NCBI GenBank assembly: GCA_023213315.1
Contig: JAKCPI010000488.1
Coordinates: forward strand, 23,941-87,940
Reading direction: 5' to 3'
From: Euborellia annulipes
Lineage: Eukaryota; Arthropoda; Insecta; Dermaptera; Anisolabididae
DNA: 64,000 bases
In this document: one piece after another, positions 42,470-54,593 of the stretch
How positions within the stretch are numbered: position 1 is the first letter of the stretch
Layout of the letters: each line of letters starts with the position of its first letter
Notes under the pieces: model-generated
The model's database searches: none
What the model was told of the DNA's origin: nothing
What the model saw: only the letters and a program-made list of their open reading frames with translations
Position numbers and translations under genes: made by a program

Positions 42470-42517
42470 ATCGTTAACGTTTCGGAATCACATCGATCCC
42501 ATCTTCAGGACAACAGT
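42470..42517 (-). ncRNA. hammerhead-like motif
   Basis: Reverse strand: TTGTC-CTGAAGA-T-GGGATC(GATGT)GATTCC-GAAA-CGTT-AACGA. Stem II is 6 bp with one G-U. Stem I is imperfect at its base. Confidence 0.6.
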
Positions 42518-42682
42518 CTTTCAATCTTGGCCAGTGCTGTCGTTCTGGGCCCATTTGCCACAAAATAAAAATACATCTAAGGCAATTCTCATATAGGCCC
42601 CTACATCTAATGATATATGCAAATTTAATCATTTATTTTTGTATGAACCGAAATTGCATCTATCTAAGCAACATTAACAGTT

Positions 42683-42731
42683 TTATCATCCTGAAGATGG
42701 GATCGATGTGATTCCGAAACGTCGACGATAA
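42683..42731 (+). ncRNA. hammerhead ribozyme motif
   Basis: TTATCATC-CTGAAGA-T-GGGATC(GATGT)GATTCC-GAAA-CGTC-GACGATAA. Stem I pairs 7 of 8 positions, stem II is 6 bp, stem III palindrome ACGU. Predicted cleavage is after C42723. Confidence 0.78.
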
Positions 42732-42835
42732 TCAAATAAAGTTTTTTTTATCACTTGCTGGCTGCCTACATCTACCTAATCGTAATAATAATCTTTCCAT
42801 TTCCGTTTATTTTTTCTGTCTATTTTATTGGAAAT

Positions 42836-43514
42836 TTAAAAAAAAATCTGGTGTGACTGGCGCACAGCACACAACTTTCTCTTACCTTCGGTAATCGAAA
42901 GTTGTGTACTGTGCTTGTCACACCAGATTTTTCGTGTCGAAATATATTTAGTTCCCGACAGTACGGTACATTTGAATTCAGATGCAAAATTTATAAGAAT
43001 GGGAAAATATTTATATTTTGTTATCATGGCAACCATTTCTCCTATCTTCCCTATGAAATACAAGAGTAAAGTGGTCTTCAGAAGATTTCAATCGCAAAAT
43101 GAGAATATACATTTTAAAGAGCATCTAAAAAATAATTGATTTTTGAATTTAAAAAAAAATCGTTGGAGCAAATTTTGAGAAAATCGAAAAAAACTGAAAA
43201 AGTACATCAGTAAAGTACTAGTACTCTTTGGCCGATTTTGATTAAAAGCTTATTTTTCCGGTCCCGGGGGGTGTTTAACTTAAATATAAAATTTCAACCT
43301 CGTAGCACAATTCCTTCATGCTTAAAATTGAACACACACACACACACCCACACACACACAGACAGACCATGTCGCGAAAACCACTTTTTTGGATTCAGGG
43401 GACCTCAAAACGTGAAGATCCATCAAAATCTCGACATCGAATTTTTGACATGAATCCAATACTTTCTCTCTATATATATATTACATATATACATAGGTAA
43501 GAGAAAGTAAAAAA
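42836..43514 (+). mobile_element. family A, complete
   Basis: Complete plus-strand copy: hairpin 42842-42932, CACACACACACCCACACAC at ~43333-43360, terminal AGAGAAAGTAAAA. Confidence 0.9.
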
Positions 43515-44590
43515 CAAAATTTTGAATTAATATCCAACAAAACAAATCAATTATGTTGATTTGACATAGAAATTGACAATCGACATATTTATTTAAATTG
43601 TATTAAAATGAAATGGATTTGTGTTAAATTTACTTAGAAATAAATATTTCATATTAAATTCCAAAATTAGAGTATCATTAAGGTAGATTAGAACAAATCT
43701 TCTTAAGAAGAAACAAAGTGTTACGTTTTTTTTTTTTTTTTTTTGTATTTGGAAGCTTCGATCAAGAATTCGGACCATCCTCAGATTCTAAGGTGTCCAA
43801 AGCTGAGTTTTGTTCTAAACCTACTAAATGTAGCCATATCAATTGTCTTTGTACAAGAAAAAAAAGGAAATCAATAAAATTTAATCCTTCATCTTCTCTG
43901 TCCTCTTCTTTCCTTCTCAATGACTCTACTTTTTTTTTTAAATAAACTACTAAAAGCAAAAAAAAAACAAAAAAACTTCTTAGTATCCCGAGCATTTTGT
44001 TGATTAAATAAACCGAGTTGCCATGCATTCAAATTGCGCATCGGCAAAAAAAAAAAGAAGCGAAGTCCACTTGAAATAAAAAGGGGGAACAAAAAAAAAA
44101 AAAAATAAATCGACTCTTTATGTTGAATTAATTCTGTCAACGACATCATCTTACAGATAATTTTTTTTTCTCTCTCTTTCTCTGCAAATGACATGTTTGG
44201 CAATTTCATTTTTTAGATCATCATAAATGTCTTAAGAGAGGATGAGGAGGGGTTAATTATCTACAAGAGTTGATAAATAAAATTAACCCAATTTTATTAT
44301 TATATTAAATACGTAATAATGAGAAAATTCCTTCCACCCACCCACCGCCTATATCATAAATTATCTCATATGTTCGTTCTCTCCTTCTTATATATGAGGG
44401 GGGGCTTCAAATTATTATTATAAGGCAGCGTGCTCTCTGACAGTTATTGTTAATTAAAGAGAATTTAATAAATTATGTTTATGACAATAAAAAATTTCAT
44501 ATTAAATGGAATGCACAGTGTGGGGATGTATTAGCATGTCTGTTGCGTGAATCTCTTCGAAATTTGTTGATATTTTTTTGAAATATTAAA
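43515..44590. other. AT-rich, no convincing gene
   Basis: 43560-43720 is an inverted copy of the 45090-45240 block. A short plus-strand frame ~43740-43945 with clustered Cys and Lys/Arg is mostly embedded in T runs and lacks other support. Confidence 0.45.
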
Positions 44591-44835
44591 TGGACCCTGT
44601 TACGTATTAGTGTGTCAAGCGCCTGCTACCGAGATTTGAGAAAATTAACATTAAAGTTTTTTGTTTTCATTGGATTATATGCAATTTTTTTTGTCAATTG
44701 TGCAAGTAACATTAAATATAAATTTTTTTTAGGACATATTTCATAAAAAATACTATTAATTTGAAACAATATCCCGTGCTTAACTCAATTTTTAATTTTT
44801 TTGGCGCTTGACACACTATTGCATAACAGGGTCCA
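44591..44835. mobile_element. TIR element TGGACCCTGTTA
   Basis: 245 bp, termini TGGACCCTGTTA.. GTGTGTCAAGCGCC against GGCGCTTGACACAC..TAACAGGGTCCA. Halves of a related element occur at 50511-50640 and 51990-52130. Confidence 0.8.
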
Positions 44836-44853
44836 TATATACTGTATGTAATT

Positions 44854-44898
44854 CCCTTCTGATGATGACACATATGGTGTCGAAATACGTATAAAGTG
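44854..44898 (+). ncRNA. hammerhead-like motif
   Basis: CCCTT-CTGATGA-T-GACAC(ATATG)GTGTC-GAAA-TACGTATA-AAGTG. Same family as 10190-10233, but stem II has changed on both sides while still pairing. Stem I has one mismatch. Confidence 0.68.
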
Positions 44899-45265
44899 TT
44901 AATGTTAAATGAATAAATCATTGAAACGAAAAACCTTGTGTATCATACTTGAATTTGATTCTTCTATTAAAGAATAATGTTTCAACTAGAGCCAACGGTT
45001 ACCAGTTTAAAATTAATTATTTATTATAAACTTCTTATTTTAATTTTTACACTCTATTAATTTTATATGGTGTGCATCAAAAATAGAAAGAATAGAAAAA
45101 CACTTTGTTTCTTAAGAAAATCTATTCTAATCTACCTTAATGATACTCTAATTTATTAAACATTTAATATGAAATCTAATATCTTAGACATTTCTAAGTA
45201 AATTTAACACAAATACAAATCATTTTAATCAATTTAATACAATTTAAATAAAATAAAGACAAATA

Positions 45266-46953
45266 AGGTAAAGGCACCAGTAGTGGACCATTTAAGAAAA
45301 TTATTTATTAATTTTCAGCACAGAATTTTTATTTTAATAAAGAAACTGCTGGTGGAAGGCTTAAATTATTCACTGATATTTCTTTATTAAGAATATATAA
45401 GATACACTTTTATAAAGTTATCCATTTTAAATAAATAAATATAAAACCATCTTAATTCGTTGGAGCTAGTAGTGGACCGTCTAAAACCTAATAATAGACC
45501 ATGTTCAGCGCCAGTAGTGGACCCTCATCAATTAATTTTAATTTAGCCATTTAACTTGTTTGATTAAATGACTATGAGGATAAATGGAATAAAACGAGAT
45601 AATAAAGTCAGGGACGTCATTTGACAGAGGGTGGGGGTAGGAGGCATGTGCCCCCCCCCCCCCCAAAGCTTTGGAAAAAAATAGTAAATTCTGAGCTTAG
45701 CCCCTACATACAAACAAACTCATCTCTCTCTCTTTATAAATAAGTATAGAAGATGTTCTAAATAAAAATATAGAGGTATATAAAATATATTATCTGTTTA
45801 AATGTACTTTTTTCAAGAGCTCTTTTTCGCTTGAATTTTCTTCATTCTTTAGTTTCCTTTCAGTAGCTTTTTCTATCTTCAACTGTTCAAGATCTTGCTT
45901 TTTCTTCAAATTCTTTTTTTAAATATTCCTGGATATTCCTGGGGAAGCTTTCCTGAACTACCGAAAGTATTCTTTCTGATGCTTCAATAGTTTGCATCAG
46001 TGACTCAGAAACAGTGAACTCATTACATGAAGGCCTTTCCTCGAAAATCGGCTCTTCCAAGAGTACATCAGTTTCTCTCTCTTCAGTGCTGACTTGGTGG
46101 ATGAATCTAGCTCTATTTTAGTTTTCTTCCAAAATAAGTATAAAGATAAGTCATGAGGATCTCCGGACCATGGACTGCATGTTGGCACAAATGAGTTTAT
46201 TTTATCTGTGCCTATTTTGTCCTCTATAAATTTTAAGCCATCTTTCAGATATTTAACCCGTAGATTTTTGGACATGTTATATTGATCATCTTGCCTTTTA
46301 TTTTTAGTTAATTTTTTTTTTTGGCCATTTCATTTTTGCATTTTATTAGTGGACCATATCTTAAACTAATAGTGGACCATGGGGTCTACTACTGAAATAC
46401 GGTTAGTTAGCACTATAACTATTAGGTCTACATAATTTACTGGCTGCCAGAACATCATAATTAGCATTATAAAACAAAAATAAAAATTCTAATTAATTCA
46501 GAAATGGACCGCCCCGGTCCATTTCTAGATAATCTGTAAGATTAACATACCAGTAATGGACCACCCCCTCCCTACTGTTCAAGATAAGGTTACATAGTAA
46601 AATATCGACTATTATCCTAGTTTATTATTCTAAGAATAAATATATATATAAACTTTCCTTTAAATATTTTGTGGTTGGTTAATATTTTAATATAGGCAGC
46701 CAGCGATCCTTAACCAAAATAACTAGGAAAGAGCAATGTATAGTATGTCTTGCAAAACGCTGGACATGAAATGCGATAAAATGATAAAGTGATGAAGCGA
46801 GCATGCGCAAACTGCAAGAACAAGAAGCCAGATAACGTAACTTGAATATACATATAAAATCAACGCTGCAAAAAATACCTAATCCTTATTTTATCAAAAT
46901 CTCTGCCAAAAGGTCCATTACTGGTGCATGGTCCATTACTGGTGCCTTTACCT
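45266..46953. mobile_element. pogo/Tc1-like element with decayed ORF
   Basis: Terminal repeats AGGTAAAGGCACCAGTA, continuing GTGGACCAT with 25 of 26 matching. TA on both sides. The AGTGGACCA motif is repeated at least seven times in the outer 350-650 bp of each side (near 45472, 45497, 45524, 46350, 46370, 46504, 46556). A reverse-strand coding remnant lies inside. Confidence 0.85.
45820..46320 (-). pseudogene. decayed transposon protein, reverse strand
   Basis: From ATG at 46273-46275: MSKNLRVKYLKDGLKFIED, then VPTCSPWSGDPHDLSLYLFW. The frame stops at 45997-45999. A second frame continues with acidic sequence (EETDVLLEEPIFEERPS) and a third with a Lys/Glu-rich coiled-coil-like end. This pattern means one protein broken by at least two frameshifts. 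Probably the C-terminal part of the element's transposase. I cannot identify a DDE motif. Confidence 0.55.
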
Positions 46954-47038
46954 TATGTCGATTTTCAATTTGTGTGTCAAATCAACATAATTTCGATATG
47001 TTTAGTTGGATATTAATTCAAAATTTTGTTTTAAAAGA

Positions 47039-47320
47039 ATTTTACTTTCTCTTACCTATGTATATATGTATAGAGAGAGAAAGTATTGGATTCATGTCAA
47101 AAATTCGATGTCGAGATTTTGATGGATATACACGTTTTGAGGTCTTCTGAATCCAAAAATTGGTTTTCGTGACATGGTCTGTCTGTGGGTGGGTGGATGG
47201 GTGTGTGTTCAATTTTAAGCATGAAGGAATTGAGCTATGAGATCTGAAATTTTATATATAAGTTTGATTACCGAAGGTAAGAGAAAATTGTGTGCTGTGC
47301 TCCAGTCACACCAGATTTTT
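47039..47320 (-). mobile_element. family A, internally deleted
   Basis: Terminal palindrome and microsatellite end (47041-47265) joined directly to the second hairpin arm (GATTACCGAAGGTAAGAG ... CACACCAGATT). Confidence 0.8.
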
Positions 47321-48184
47321 TAATAAAATAGTCAGAGAAAAACTGAAATGGAAGGATTATTTAAAAATTTTAGAAATTATTTAAAAATAAAAATAATAAT
47401 AAAGTTAAACGAAACTTTTTGGTTTAGTCCAGTAAATTAACAATTAAATAAATACACATAAACGAGTAGATCTATTCTGGTCTAAGAATAGTATTTAGTA
47501 ACCTTAAATAGTTCTTCATTGTTTTTAAATTAGGGTCTGACCATGGGCGTAACTAGGGGGTCCCGGGGGGGGGGCCTGGCCCCCCCCAGAAGCCTCGTGG
47601 CCCCCCCCCAGAAAGATCTTTGCCCCAAGAAAAATTGAGAAAATATGGGGCTTTCCAGGCCCGAGCCATTCTTTCCACGTCAAATCGATACACTTTTTAA
47701 CATCACCATCTCAGATTTCTATGAAATTTGGGTCATAGGTAGAGTCAATAGAGACTAAGAAAAAGCCCCAATTTTAACTTGATATCTCAACTCGTTTAAG
47801 AAATATGGCGGGTTAAATTTGTCAAAAATGGCAAAAAATCGACCTAACCACATCTATTTAAATTGCTCTAAAATCTCTTAGAGATGAGATAGAGAGATGA
47901 ATGAGGTGTCGTTTTATAGCTTTTCAGACACCCTTTCCAATGATATACAACACACCTGGGGTGGTAATAAAAAAAAATTTTAATTTCAAAATCAAAAATT
48001 TAAATTAATTTTTTCTCAAAAAGTACCACTTCGAAAATTTTGAAAAAATTCTAAAATGGTCCTTGCTTAAAGGTTAAAAGATAATATAAGCCTCATCGAG
48101 GGATCATGATGGGATCATAGAAAAATTAATTAAAACAACCATTGCGTTAGTTTTTTGTCATAATTGGGAAAAATTACACAGGCT

Positions 48185-48759
48185 CAGTGGCGTACCGAGG
48201 GGAGGGGGGGGCGAGGGGGGCGGTCCGCCCCAGGCCCCGAACCGGCATAGGCCCTCATATATATATATAAAAAAATTAAATATTTCCCTTTGAGAGGCCC
48301 CGGGGCCCTCAGAACCAAGTAAAAATGGGAAAATTTTGATTAAAAAAACAGAAAATTTAATGAAAATTTCTCTTTAAATAGGCCCCGGGGCCCTCAGGGC
48401 TCAAGTAAAAACGGAAAAATTTAGAAAAACAAAACAAAATTTCTCTTTAAATAGGCCCCGGGGCCCTCAGGGCTCAAGTAAAAACGGAAAAATTTAGAAA
48501 AACAAAACAAAAATTTCTCTTTAAATAGGCCCCGGGGTCTCAGGGCTCAAGTAAAAACGGAAAAATTTAAAAAAAAAAAATTTCTCTTTGAGAGGCCCCG
48601 GGGCCTTGGGGTTCAGGGATATACGGTATTTTAAAAATATTTTTGTGTATGGAGGAGAGGGATTTTTAAAGAGGAGCACCCCCCCAAAAAAAAATTCAAT
48701 GTAAGGCCCCCTTTCTTCTAGTGCCGCCCCAGGCCCCCAACTGCCTCTGTACGCCTCTG
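48185..48759. mobile_element. hAT MITE with tandem repeats
   Basis: Termini CAGTGGCGTACCGAGG and (inverse) CAGAGGCGTACAGAGG. Exact 8 bp duplication CACAGGCT at 48177-48184 and 48760-48767. Inserted in the left arm of the foldback. Confidence 0.94.
48285..48610 (+). repeat. ~75 bp tandem repeats
   Basis: About five units, each GAGGCCCCGGGGCC or AGGCCCCGGGGCC, then CTCAGGGCTCAAGTAAAAAC, an A-rich stretch and ATTTCTCTTTAAATA. Confidence 0.88.
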
Positions 48760-49889
48760 CACAGGCTAACAGTGATTTTGGCACCGGGGGTATTTTGAGC
48801 TGATCTCCGAGTATATGCGACGTCCTTTTTCCAAAAATGTCGTCAGTTTTGCTCGAATATCTCTAGTTTTAGAGATATAGAGAATATAACGTTTTAATTC
48901 TGCTCTAAAGCGGCTCTTATTTTGAGTTTTCTAGATTTTTTTGTTTTCTCTTAAAGATATACAGGTAGCTAAGATACATAGAAAATCTAGAGATTCTGCC
49001 CAATCAGAAGTGATTTAGTGGTGCAAAACCCAGGCTAGAAGTTGAAAAAAATTCAATTTTTCCAGTTTTTCTTAACTTTAGACAACCCTAAAATTTTTTT
49101 TAACATCTCTGAATGCAAAAAACATATATGTACGATATTCTGTAACTCTTTAGCTTTCCAGAAAACATTCCTTTGTGCAAATCGGTTAATTGTTAAAGAA
49201 ATTATAAACTTGTTATTTCAGCGCTATCACTACACCCAAGAATTCTTCTAAGCAAAACACCATCTTTATCATAAAATTTTCTTATCTTTGATTTGTAGAT
49301 TAACTATTTTGTTTATAATTTCGTTAATAATTAACCGATTTGCACGAATGAATGATGGCTGAAAAAATTGAATTTTTTTCAATTTTTAGCCGTGTTTTGC
49401 ACCACTAAATCACTTCTGATTGGGCAGAAACTCTAGATTTTCTATGTATCTTAGCTACCTGTATATTATTAAGAGAAAACACCATAAAAAAAATCTAGAA
49501 AACTCAAAATAAGAGCCACTTTAGAGCAGAATTTCAATTAAAACGTTATATTCTCTATATCTCTAAAACTAGAGCTATTCGAGCAAAACGGACGACATTT
49601 TTGGAAAAAGGACGTCGCATATACTCGGGGATCAGCTCAAAATACCCCCGGTACCAAAATCACTGTTAGCCTGTGTAATTTTTCCCAATTATGACAAAAA
49701 ACTAACGCAAGGGTTGTTTTAATTAATTTTTCTCTATAATCTGAGATGGTGAGGTTAAAAAGTGTATCGATTTGACGTGGAATGACTCGCCCACCGAGGT
49801 TATCTGGTCTCATGCCCCCCCCCCACCGAGGATGGCTGGTCCCATGGCCCCCCCCAGCCAGATTCTCTAGTTACGCCCATGGGTCTGAC

Positions 49890-50510
49890 TGAAACGAGAT
49901 AATCAGCCGAAACCGAATTTCGGCCTCAATCTTAGTTTCGACCTTCTTCGAAAATTCCCATTGGGTTCTTCCGTCGTACGGAAGGCGGGAAGCTCAAAAC
50001 TGAGATTAGACTCAACATATTTATACCTCGAATACATAATAAATTAAATAGTTACGTATTTATTGAATTTTATCACTTATCTCGTGTTCTAAAAGTTATA
50101 TGAATTCACTTTATTATCTCTCATCACCTGTCTTCATATATATTTTTTTTTTATATACTAAATAAAAACGTTATGTGTCACATTAACCATTTAGGTTGTC
50201 AGAATTCTCAAAAAAAAAAAAAAAAAAAAATGGAAATTAATTATTAAAAAAAATATATATATATTTTTTTTAAATATTATTTAATTCGTTAATAAAGATA
50301 AATGAGTTTATATATCTCTCTGTGTGTGTGTGTCTTTAATGTCGTCATTAACGAAATGAAAATGAATTTTTTTTTTTTTTACCTTAGAGAGAAAATAAAA
50401 ATTAATTAATTACAATTGCATTATATATCTCTTATACTTTAAAAGATATACAGGGAGGGTGTTTAAGAGCTGCAAATGCCGGTACCTTATCACTTTCCGC
50501 ATCACAAATG
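49890..50510. other. repeat remnant and AT-rich sequence
   Basis: 49882-50000 continues the CCGAAACCG-type element that the hAT element entered. The rest is AT-rich with poly(A) and a (TG)n at ~50323. Confidence 0.5.
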
Positions 50511-50700
50511 GACCCTGTTATGCAAATGTGAGTCAAGTGCTAGGTACAGAGTTTTGAGAAAATCAACATTAAAGTTTTTCTAATTTAAATTGTTTTGATT
50601 AGATTATATATCATTTTTTTGTCAATTGTACAAGTAAATACTCTAATTCTGACAGATATTCATAAATTATCTCTAAAAATACGACTAATTTAGAGAATAA
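50511..50700 (+). repeat. half of TGGACCCTGTTA element
   Basis: TGGACCCTGTTATGCAAATG and the following ~150 bp match the left half of 44591-44835. The right half appears at 51990-52130. Confidence 0.65.
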
Positions 50701-50822
50701 ACAAAAAAATTATTATTGCAAAATTCTATAAGTCCCATTATATTTGTAAAAATGCTTCAAAGTCTCTTGACAGATGATTGCAAATTAATCCATGCACTAT
50801 TTATATTTTAGGTTTATAATTC

Positions 50823-51527
50823 AAAAAATCTGGTGTGACTGGCGCATAGCACACAACTTTCTCTTACCTTCGGTAATCGAAAGTTGTGTACTGTGCTTGT
50901 CACACCAGATTTTTTGTGTCGACATGTATTTAGTTCCCGGCAGTAGGGAATATTTAAATTCAGATGTAAAATTTAAAAGTATGGGAAAATATTTATATTT
51001 TGTTACCATGGCAACCATTTCTCCTATCTTTTCCTATGAAGCACAAGAGTAAAGTGTGCTTCAATCAATTTTGAGGGCAAAACGAGAATATACATTTGAA
51101 AGAGCATCTAAAAAATAATTGATTTTTGAATTTTAATCAAAATCGTTAGAGCGAATTTTGAGAAAATCGAAAAAAACTGAAAAAATACATCAGTAAAGTA
51201 CTAGTACTCTTTGGCCGATTTTGATTAAAAGCTTATTTTTCCGGTCCCGGGGGGTGTTTAACTTAAATATAAAATTTCAGCCTCATAGCTCAATTCCTTC
51301 ATGCTTAAAATTGAACACAGACACACACACACACACACCCACCCACCCACCCACACACCCACACACCCACCCACAGACAGACCATGTCGCGAAAACCACT
51401 TTTTTGGATTCAGGGGACCTCAAAACGTGAAGATCCATCAAAATCTCGACATCGAATTTTTGACATGAATCCAATACTTTCTCTCTATATATATATTACA
51501 TATATACATAGGTAAGAGAAAGTAAAA
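50823..51527 (+). mobile_element. family A, complete
   Basis: Hairpin 50826-50917. Microsatellite mixes CACACA and CACCCACC (51316-51376). Intact terminal palindrome. Confidence 0.9.
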
Positions 51528-52533
51528 TTAAAACGAAGATATTATTAAAGTTATTTTATGGTTATATTTAATACTAGTAGCGTAGAAATCAAAATTACAT
51601 TAATAAATTTTAAATAGTATTAATGTTTTAAAATTAAATTCAAAGTGATAACAAAATTTTCTCATCAATTCCTGAATGGAAGTGAACATGGCAACAGTAA
51701 ATCAAAGTTATAATGAAATTGACTTAATATTATTTATTTTGTTGTCTTTTCTAAATCGCACTCATCCTCATCTTCATTATCAGGAATAATATCAAAAAAT
51801 TAAATTTTGACATCTACGAATTCATTTCTCATTTTTCAAAAAAAAAAGTATTTTGGTTTTATTTAAGGTAAACAATATATAATACTATAGGTTAAATAAG
51901 TTTTTATTGGTTGTTAACATCATAAAAAACAACGTGTTATGTACATAAATCATTTTTGCAAAATGTAAATCCTGCATTGAAATATTGTAAAAATAATTTT
52001 ATGCTTTTACATTAAATATAAATTATTTTTAGGACATATTTCATAAAAAATACTATTAATTATAAGCATTTGAAACAGTATTCCGTGCTTAACTCAATTT
52101 TGAATTTTTTGGCCTTTGACACACATTTACAAGTAGTTAAGTACTACTACTCTAGGATTTTTTTCTTTCTCTAAATCCCTCTTATAATTTCCCCGTCCTT
52201 TGTTAATAATTACAAATTGGTGGGTTGTATGGGGGGTGGCAATGAAAAAGACGTGCTGGTGACAGGCGAAGCCTTACTATTACTACTAAAAAGAGACAGC
52301 GATATATGAGCTCTCCTCCTCTCTTCTTTGAGGAAGAAAGATGATGAAAAGAGATCAACTGACGTGACCCTCAACCACATATATACGTATAAGAGAATAG
52401 CGAGGAGGTAGACAGCCCATTCACACTCTAAGGTGTGACAACTAAGAGTAATTAGAAATTACTCAAAGCCTGGCTAACTCTTTAAGAACTAGCTGCACAA
52501 CCCTTTGGTATATATCTCTCCTTTAAATATCCA
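51528..52533. other. mostly unique, one repeat half
   Basis: 51990-52130 is the other half of the TGGACCCTGTTA element. 52140-52520 is less AT-rich (CAACTGACGTGACCCTC, TAGACAGCCCATTCAC), without a convincing frame. Confidence 0.45.
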
Positions 52534-53078
52534 TTTTTACTTTCTCTTACCTATGTATATATGTAATATATATATAGAGAGAAAGTATTAGATTCATGTC
52601 AAAAATATCGATATCGAGATTTTGATGGATATACACGTTTTGAGGTCCCCTGAATCCAAAAAAGTGGTTTTCGCGACATGGTCTGTCTGTCTGTGTGTGT
52701 GCAATTTTAAGCATGAAGGAATTGAGCTATGAGGCTGAAATTTTATATAAAAGTTAAACACCCCCTGGGACCGGAAAAATAAGCTTTTAATCAAAATCGG
52801 CCAAAGAGTACTAGTACTTTACTGATGTACTTTTTTAGTTATTTTCGATTTTCTCAAAATTCGCTTTAAAGATTTTGATTAAAATTCAAATATCAATTAT
52901 TTTTTAGATTCTCTTTAAAATGTATATTCTCATTTTGCCATTGAAATCTTCTGAAGACCACTTTACTCTTGTACTTCATAGGGAGGATAGGAGAAATGGT
53001 TGCCATGGAAACAAAATATAAATATTTTCCCATGTTTATAAATTTTACATCTTGAATTCTAATATATCGGCGAAAGTC
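52534..53078 (-). mobile_element. family A, hairpin lost
   Basis: Reverse copy from the terminal palindrome (52535-52590) to TTGAATTCTAATATATCGGC. Confidence 0.85.
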
Positions 53079-53129
53079 CCCTGAGTCCGAATTGGAGAGG
53101 ATTTAAAGGTGCAAAACAAGGCTGAAGAA

Positions 53130-53587
53130 TCTATATATATATAATTCGCTAATGTCGGTCTATCTGTCTGTCTGTCCGTCTGTCACGCTCTATTTAGGCA
53201 ATTTCCAGTTGAAATTTCGAAACTAAATTTTATATGCTTAAAATGGACCTTCTAGGCATTACAAGGAAATTATTTTTGTTCCGAAATTCCTATAACTTTC
53301 TAAGTAATTAATTCCTAAATTTACTATTTCTTCCATTGGAAATGTATAGAGAAATACTTATGTATTCTTTGCATTTATGAATGTAAACAAATTCTCAAGC
53401 AGGCGCTGGATTGGAATAGTAGTAATAATAATAATAATTTTCTTTTTGTTCTCGGGCTTGGTATAGGAGCTAGCACACTAACCCATACACCAAGTCCAAG
53501 GGCTAATCTTTTCATAATTAAGAAAAGGCGAGGGTCCGGCGCCGGCGGGTCCGAGCCAGCTGGCGGAAGTCGAAGCTCCTTGGCTAT
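53130..53587 (+). mobile_element. Helitron H, 3' end changed to CTAT
   Basis: A|TCTATATATATATAATTCGC start, full body, GAGGGTCCGGCGCCGGCGGG region. Ends GAAGCTCCTTGG then CTAT where other copies have CTAG. A SINE1-like tRNA fragment occurs at ~53455-53512. Confidence 0.78.
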
Positions 53588-54120
53588 ACCGTTTTTTACT
53601 TGTTTAACATAAGAATGTGATTTTTTTTTTCGTAAGTTGGTAACCAGCAGTAGTCCAAGAGCGAGCGGATGGAGAAAAAAAGAGAGAGGACATCTTTTTG
53701 AATTAGAATTCTCTCAAACAGTTTGGTCAAAAAAAAAAAAAAAAAAAAAAAAAAAACGACAGAGAAAAAAAAACGAAAGAGAAAAAAACTAAATGTTTCC
53801 AAAAGACCGGAAAAAAGCTATATAGAAGAAAAAGAAAGAAAGAGAGAGAGAGAGAGATGCTTTCTTCATCTCACTCACTCACACACACACACGCACACAG
53901 AATCAATTTTTATTAAATATATATCGAGGCGATTGTATTGACGGAGAGAGAGAGAGAAGAGAGATGCCGACCTCGGGCAAAAAAAAAAACCTATTTTTTG
54001 TTGGACTCGTGACAGACAGACGATGTGAAGGATGTTAAAAAAAAAAATGCACAAAGAGAATGAATGCCACACCGCTCGTAGTGTGCGTCCATTTCTCCTG
54101 GCGTTTTTTTATGCTCAAAG
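53588..54120. repeat. low-complexity A, GA and CA tracts
   Basis: Poly(A) 53729-53756, (GA)n ~53839-53857 and ~53944-53961, (CA)n ~53877-53900. Regulatory or simply slippage. No gene seen. Confidence 0.55.
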
Positions 54121-54240
54121 AAGATAAAAAAAATATGATGTGACTTAGCGCACAGCAGATTTTTTTGTGTCGAGATATATTTAATTTCCACCGATATATT
54201 AAAATTAAAGATGTAAAATTTATAATTTATTAACATGGAA
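54121..54240 (+). repeat. family A fragment
   Basis: Deleted hairpin (GATGTGACTTAGCGCACAGC then AGATTTTTTTGTGTCGA) and the first body block. Confidence 0.6.
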
Positions 54241-54593
54241 TCCCCGTTTATTAGTGCTTTTCGTCTACAAAGACATTCACCTCAAACCCACCGGCACAGT
54301 GGTCCGAATTGAGAAGAAAGCGGCTAAAATGAAAAAAAAAAATGAACTTTAGAATAACTAGAAAACCCCAAGCCCATTGGATACAGAAATGTTAAGGGCA
54401 TTTGCCCCTAAAAGAATACCTGCTAACGGAGGAGATACAGGCCCCTGAAGTTAGCCTCCAACTTCTGAGCTGAGAGCGTCGTTTATTTTAGTGAATTTCA
54501 ATTCGTGTTTTAAAAGGTTCAACTTCAACCAACTTCCACCAAATTTGCTGGGGCTTTACCTTGATCTAAGTAGTTGAAATTTCATACTTCATC
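54241..54593. other. flank of foldback, unidentified
   Basis: Includes AAACCCACCGGCACAGTGGT and TTGCCCCTAAAAGAATACCT. Possibly the outer part of the foldback, whose right arm lacks a matching region. Confidence 0.4.

Larger units (their letters stand above)
42415..42785. mobile_element. palindrome with two ribozymes
   Basis: Outer arms ATTAGGTAGATGTAGGCAGC / inverse at 42785, both leading through GTGATAAAAAAAA to hammerhead-like motifs. The spacer of ~165 bp is unrelated between the arms. Confidence 0.82.
47666..49787. mobile_element. large foldback inside hAT element
   Basis: Outer ends CCACGTCAAATCGATACACT and TTTTTAAC.TCACCATCTCAG in inverted copies. Arms run ~750 bp each, for example GGACGTCGCATATACTCGG near 49610 against its inverse near 48810, around a spacer at ~49080-49330. 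No recognisable protein. Confidence 0.85.
47542..49881. mobile_element. hAT-like element containing nested foldback
   Basis: Termini CATGGGCGTAACTAG inverted. Exact 8 bp duplication GGTCTGAC at 47534-47541 and 49882-49889. Most of its length is a second element inserted in it. Confidence 0.92.

Noticed and set aside
43718..43945. Cys-rich plus-strand frame
   Set aside because: Starts and ends in T runs, no paralogue, splice site or recognised zinc motif spacing.
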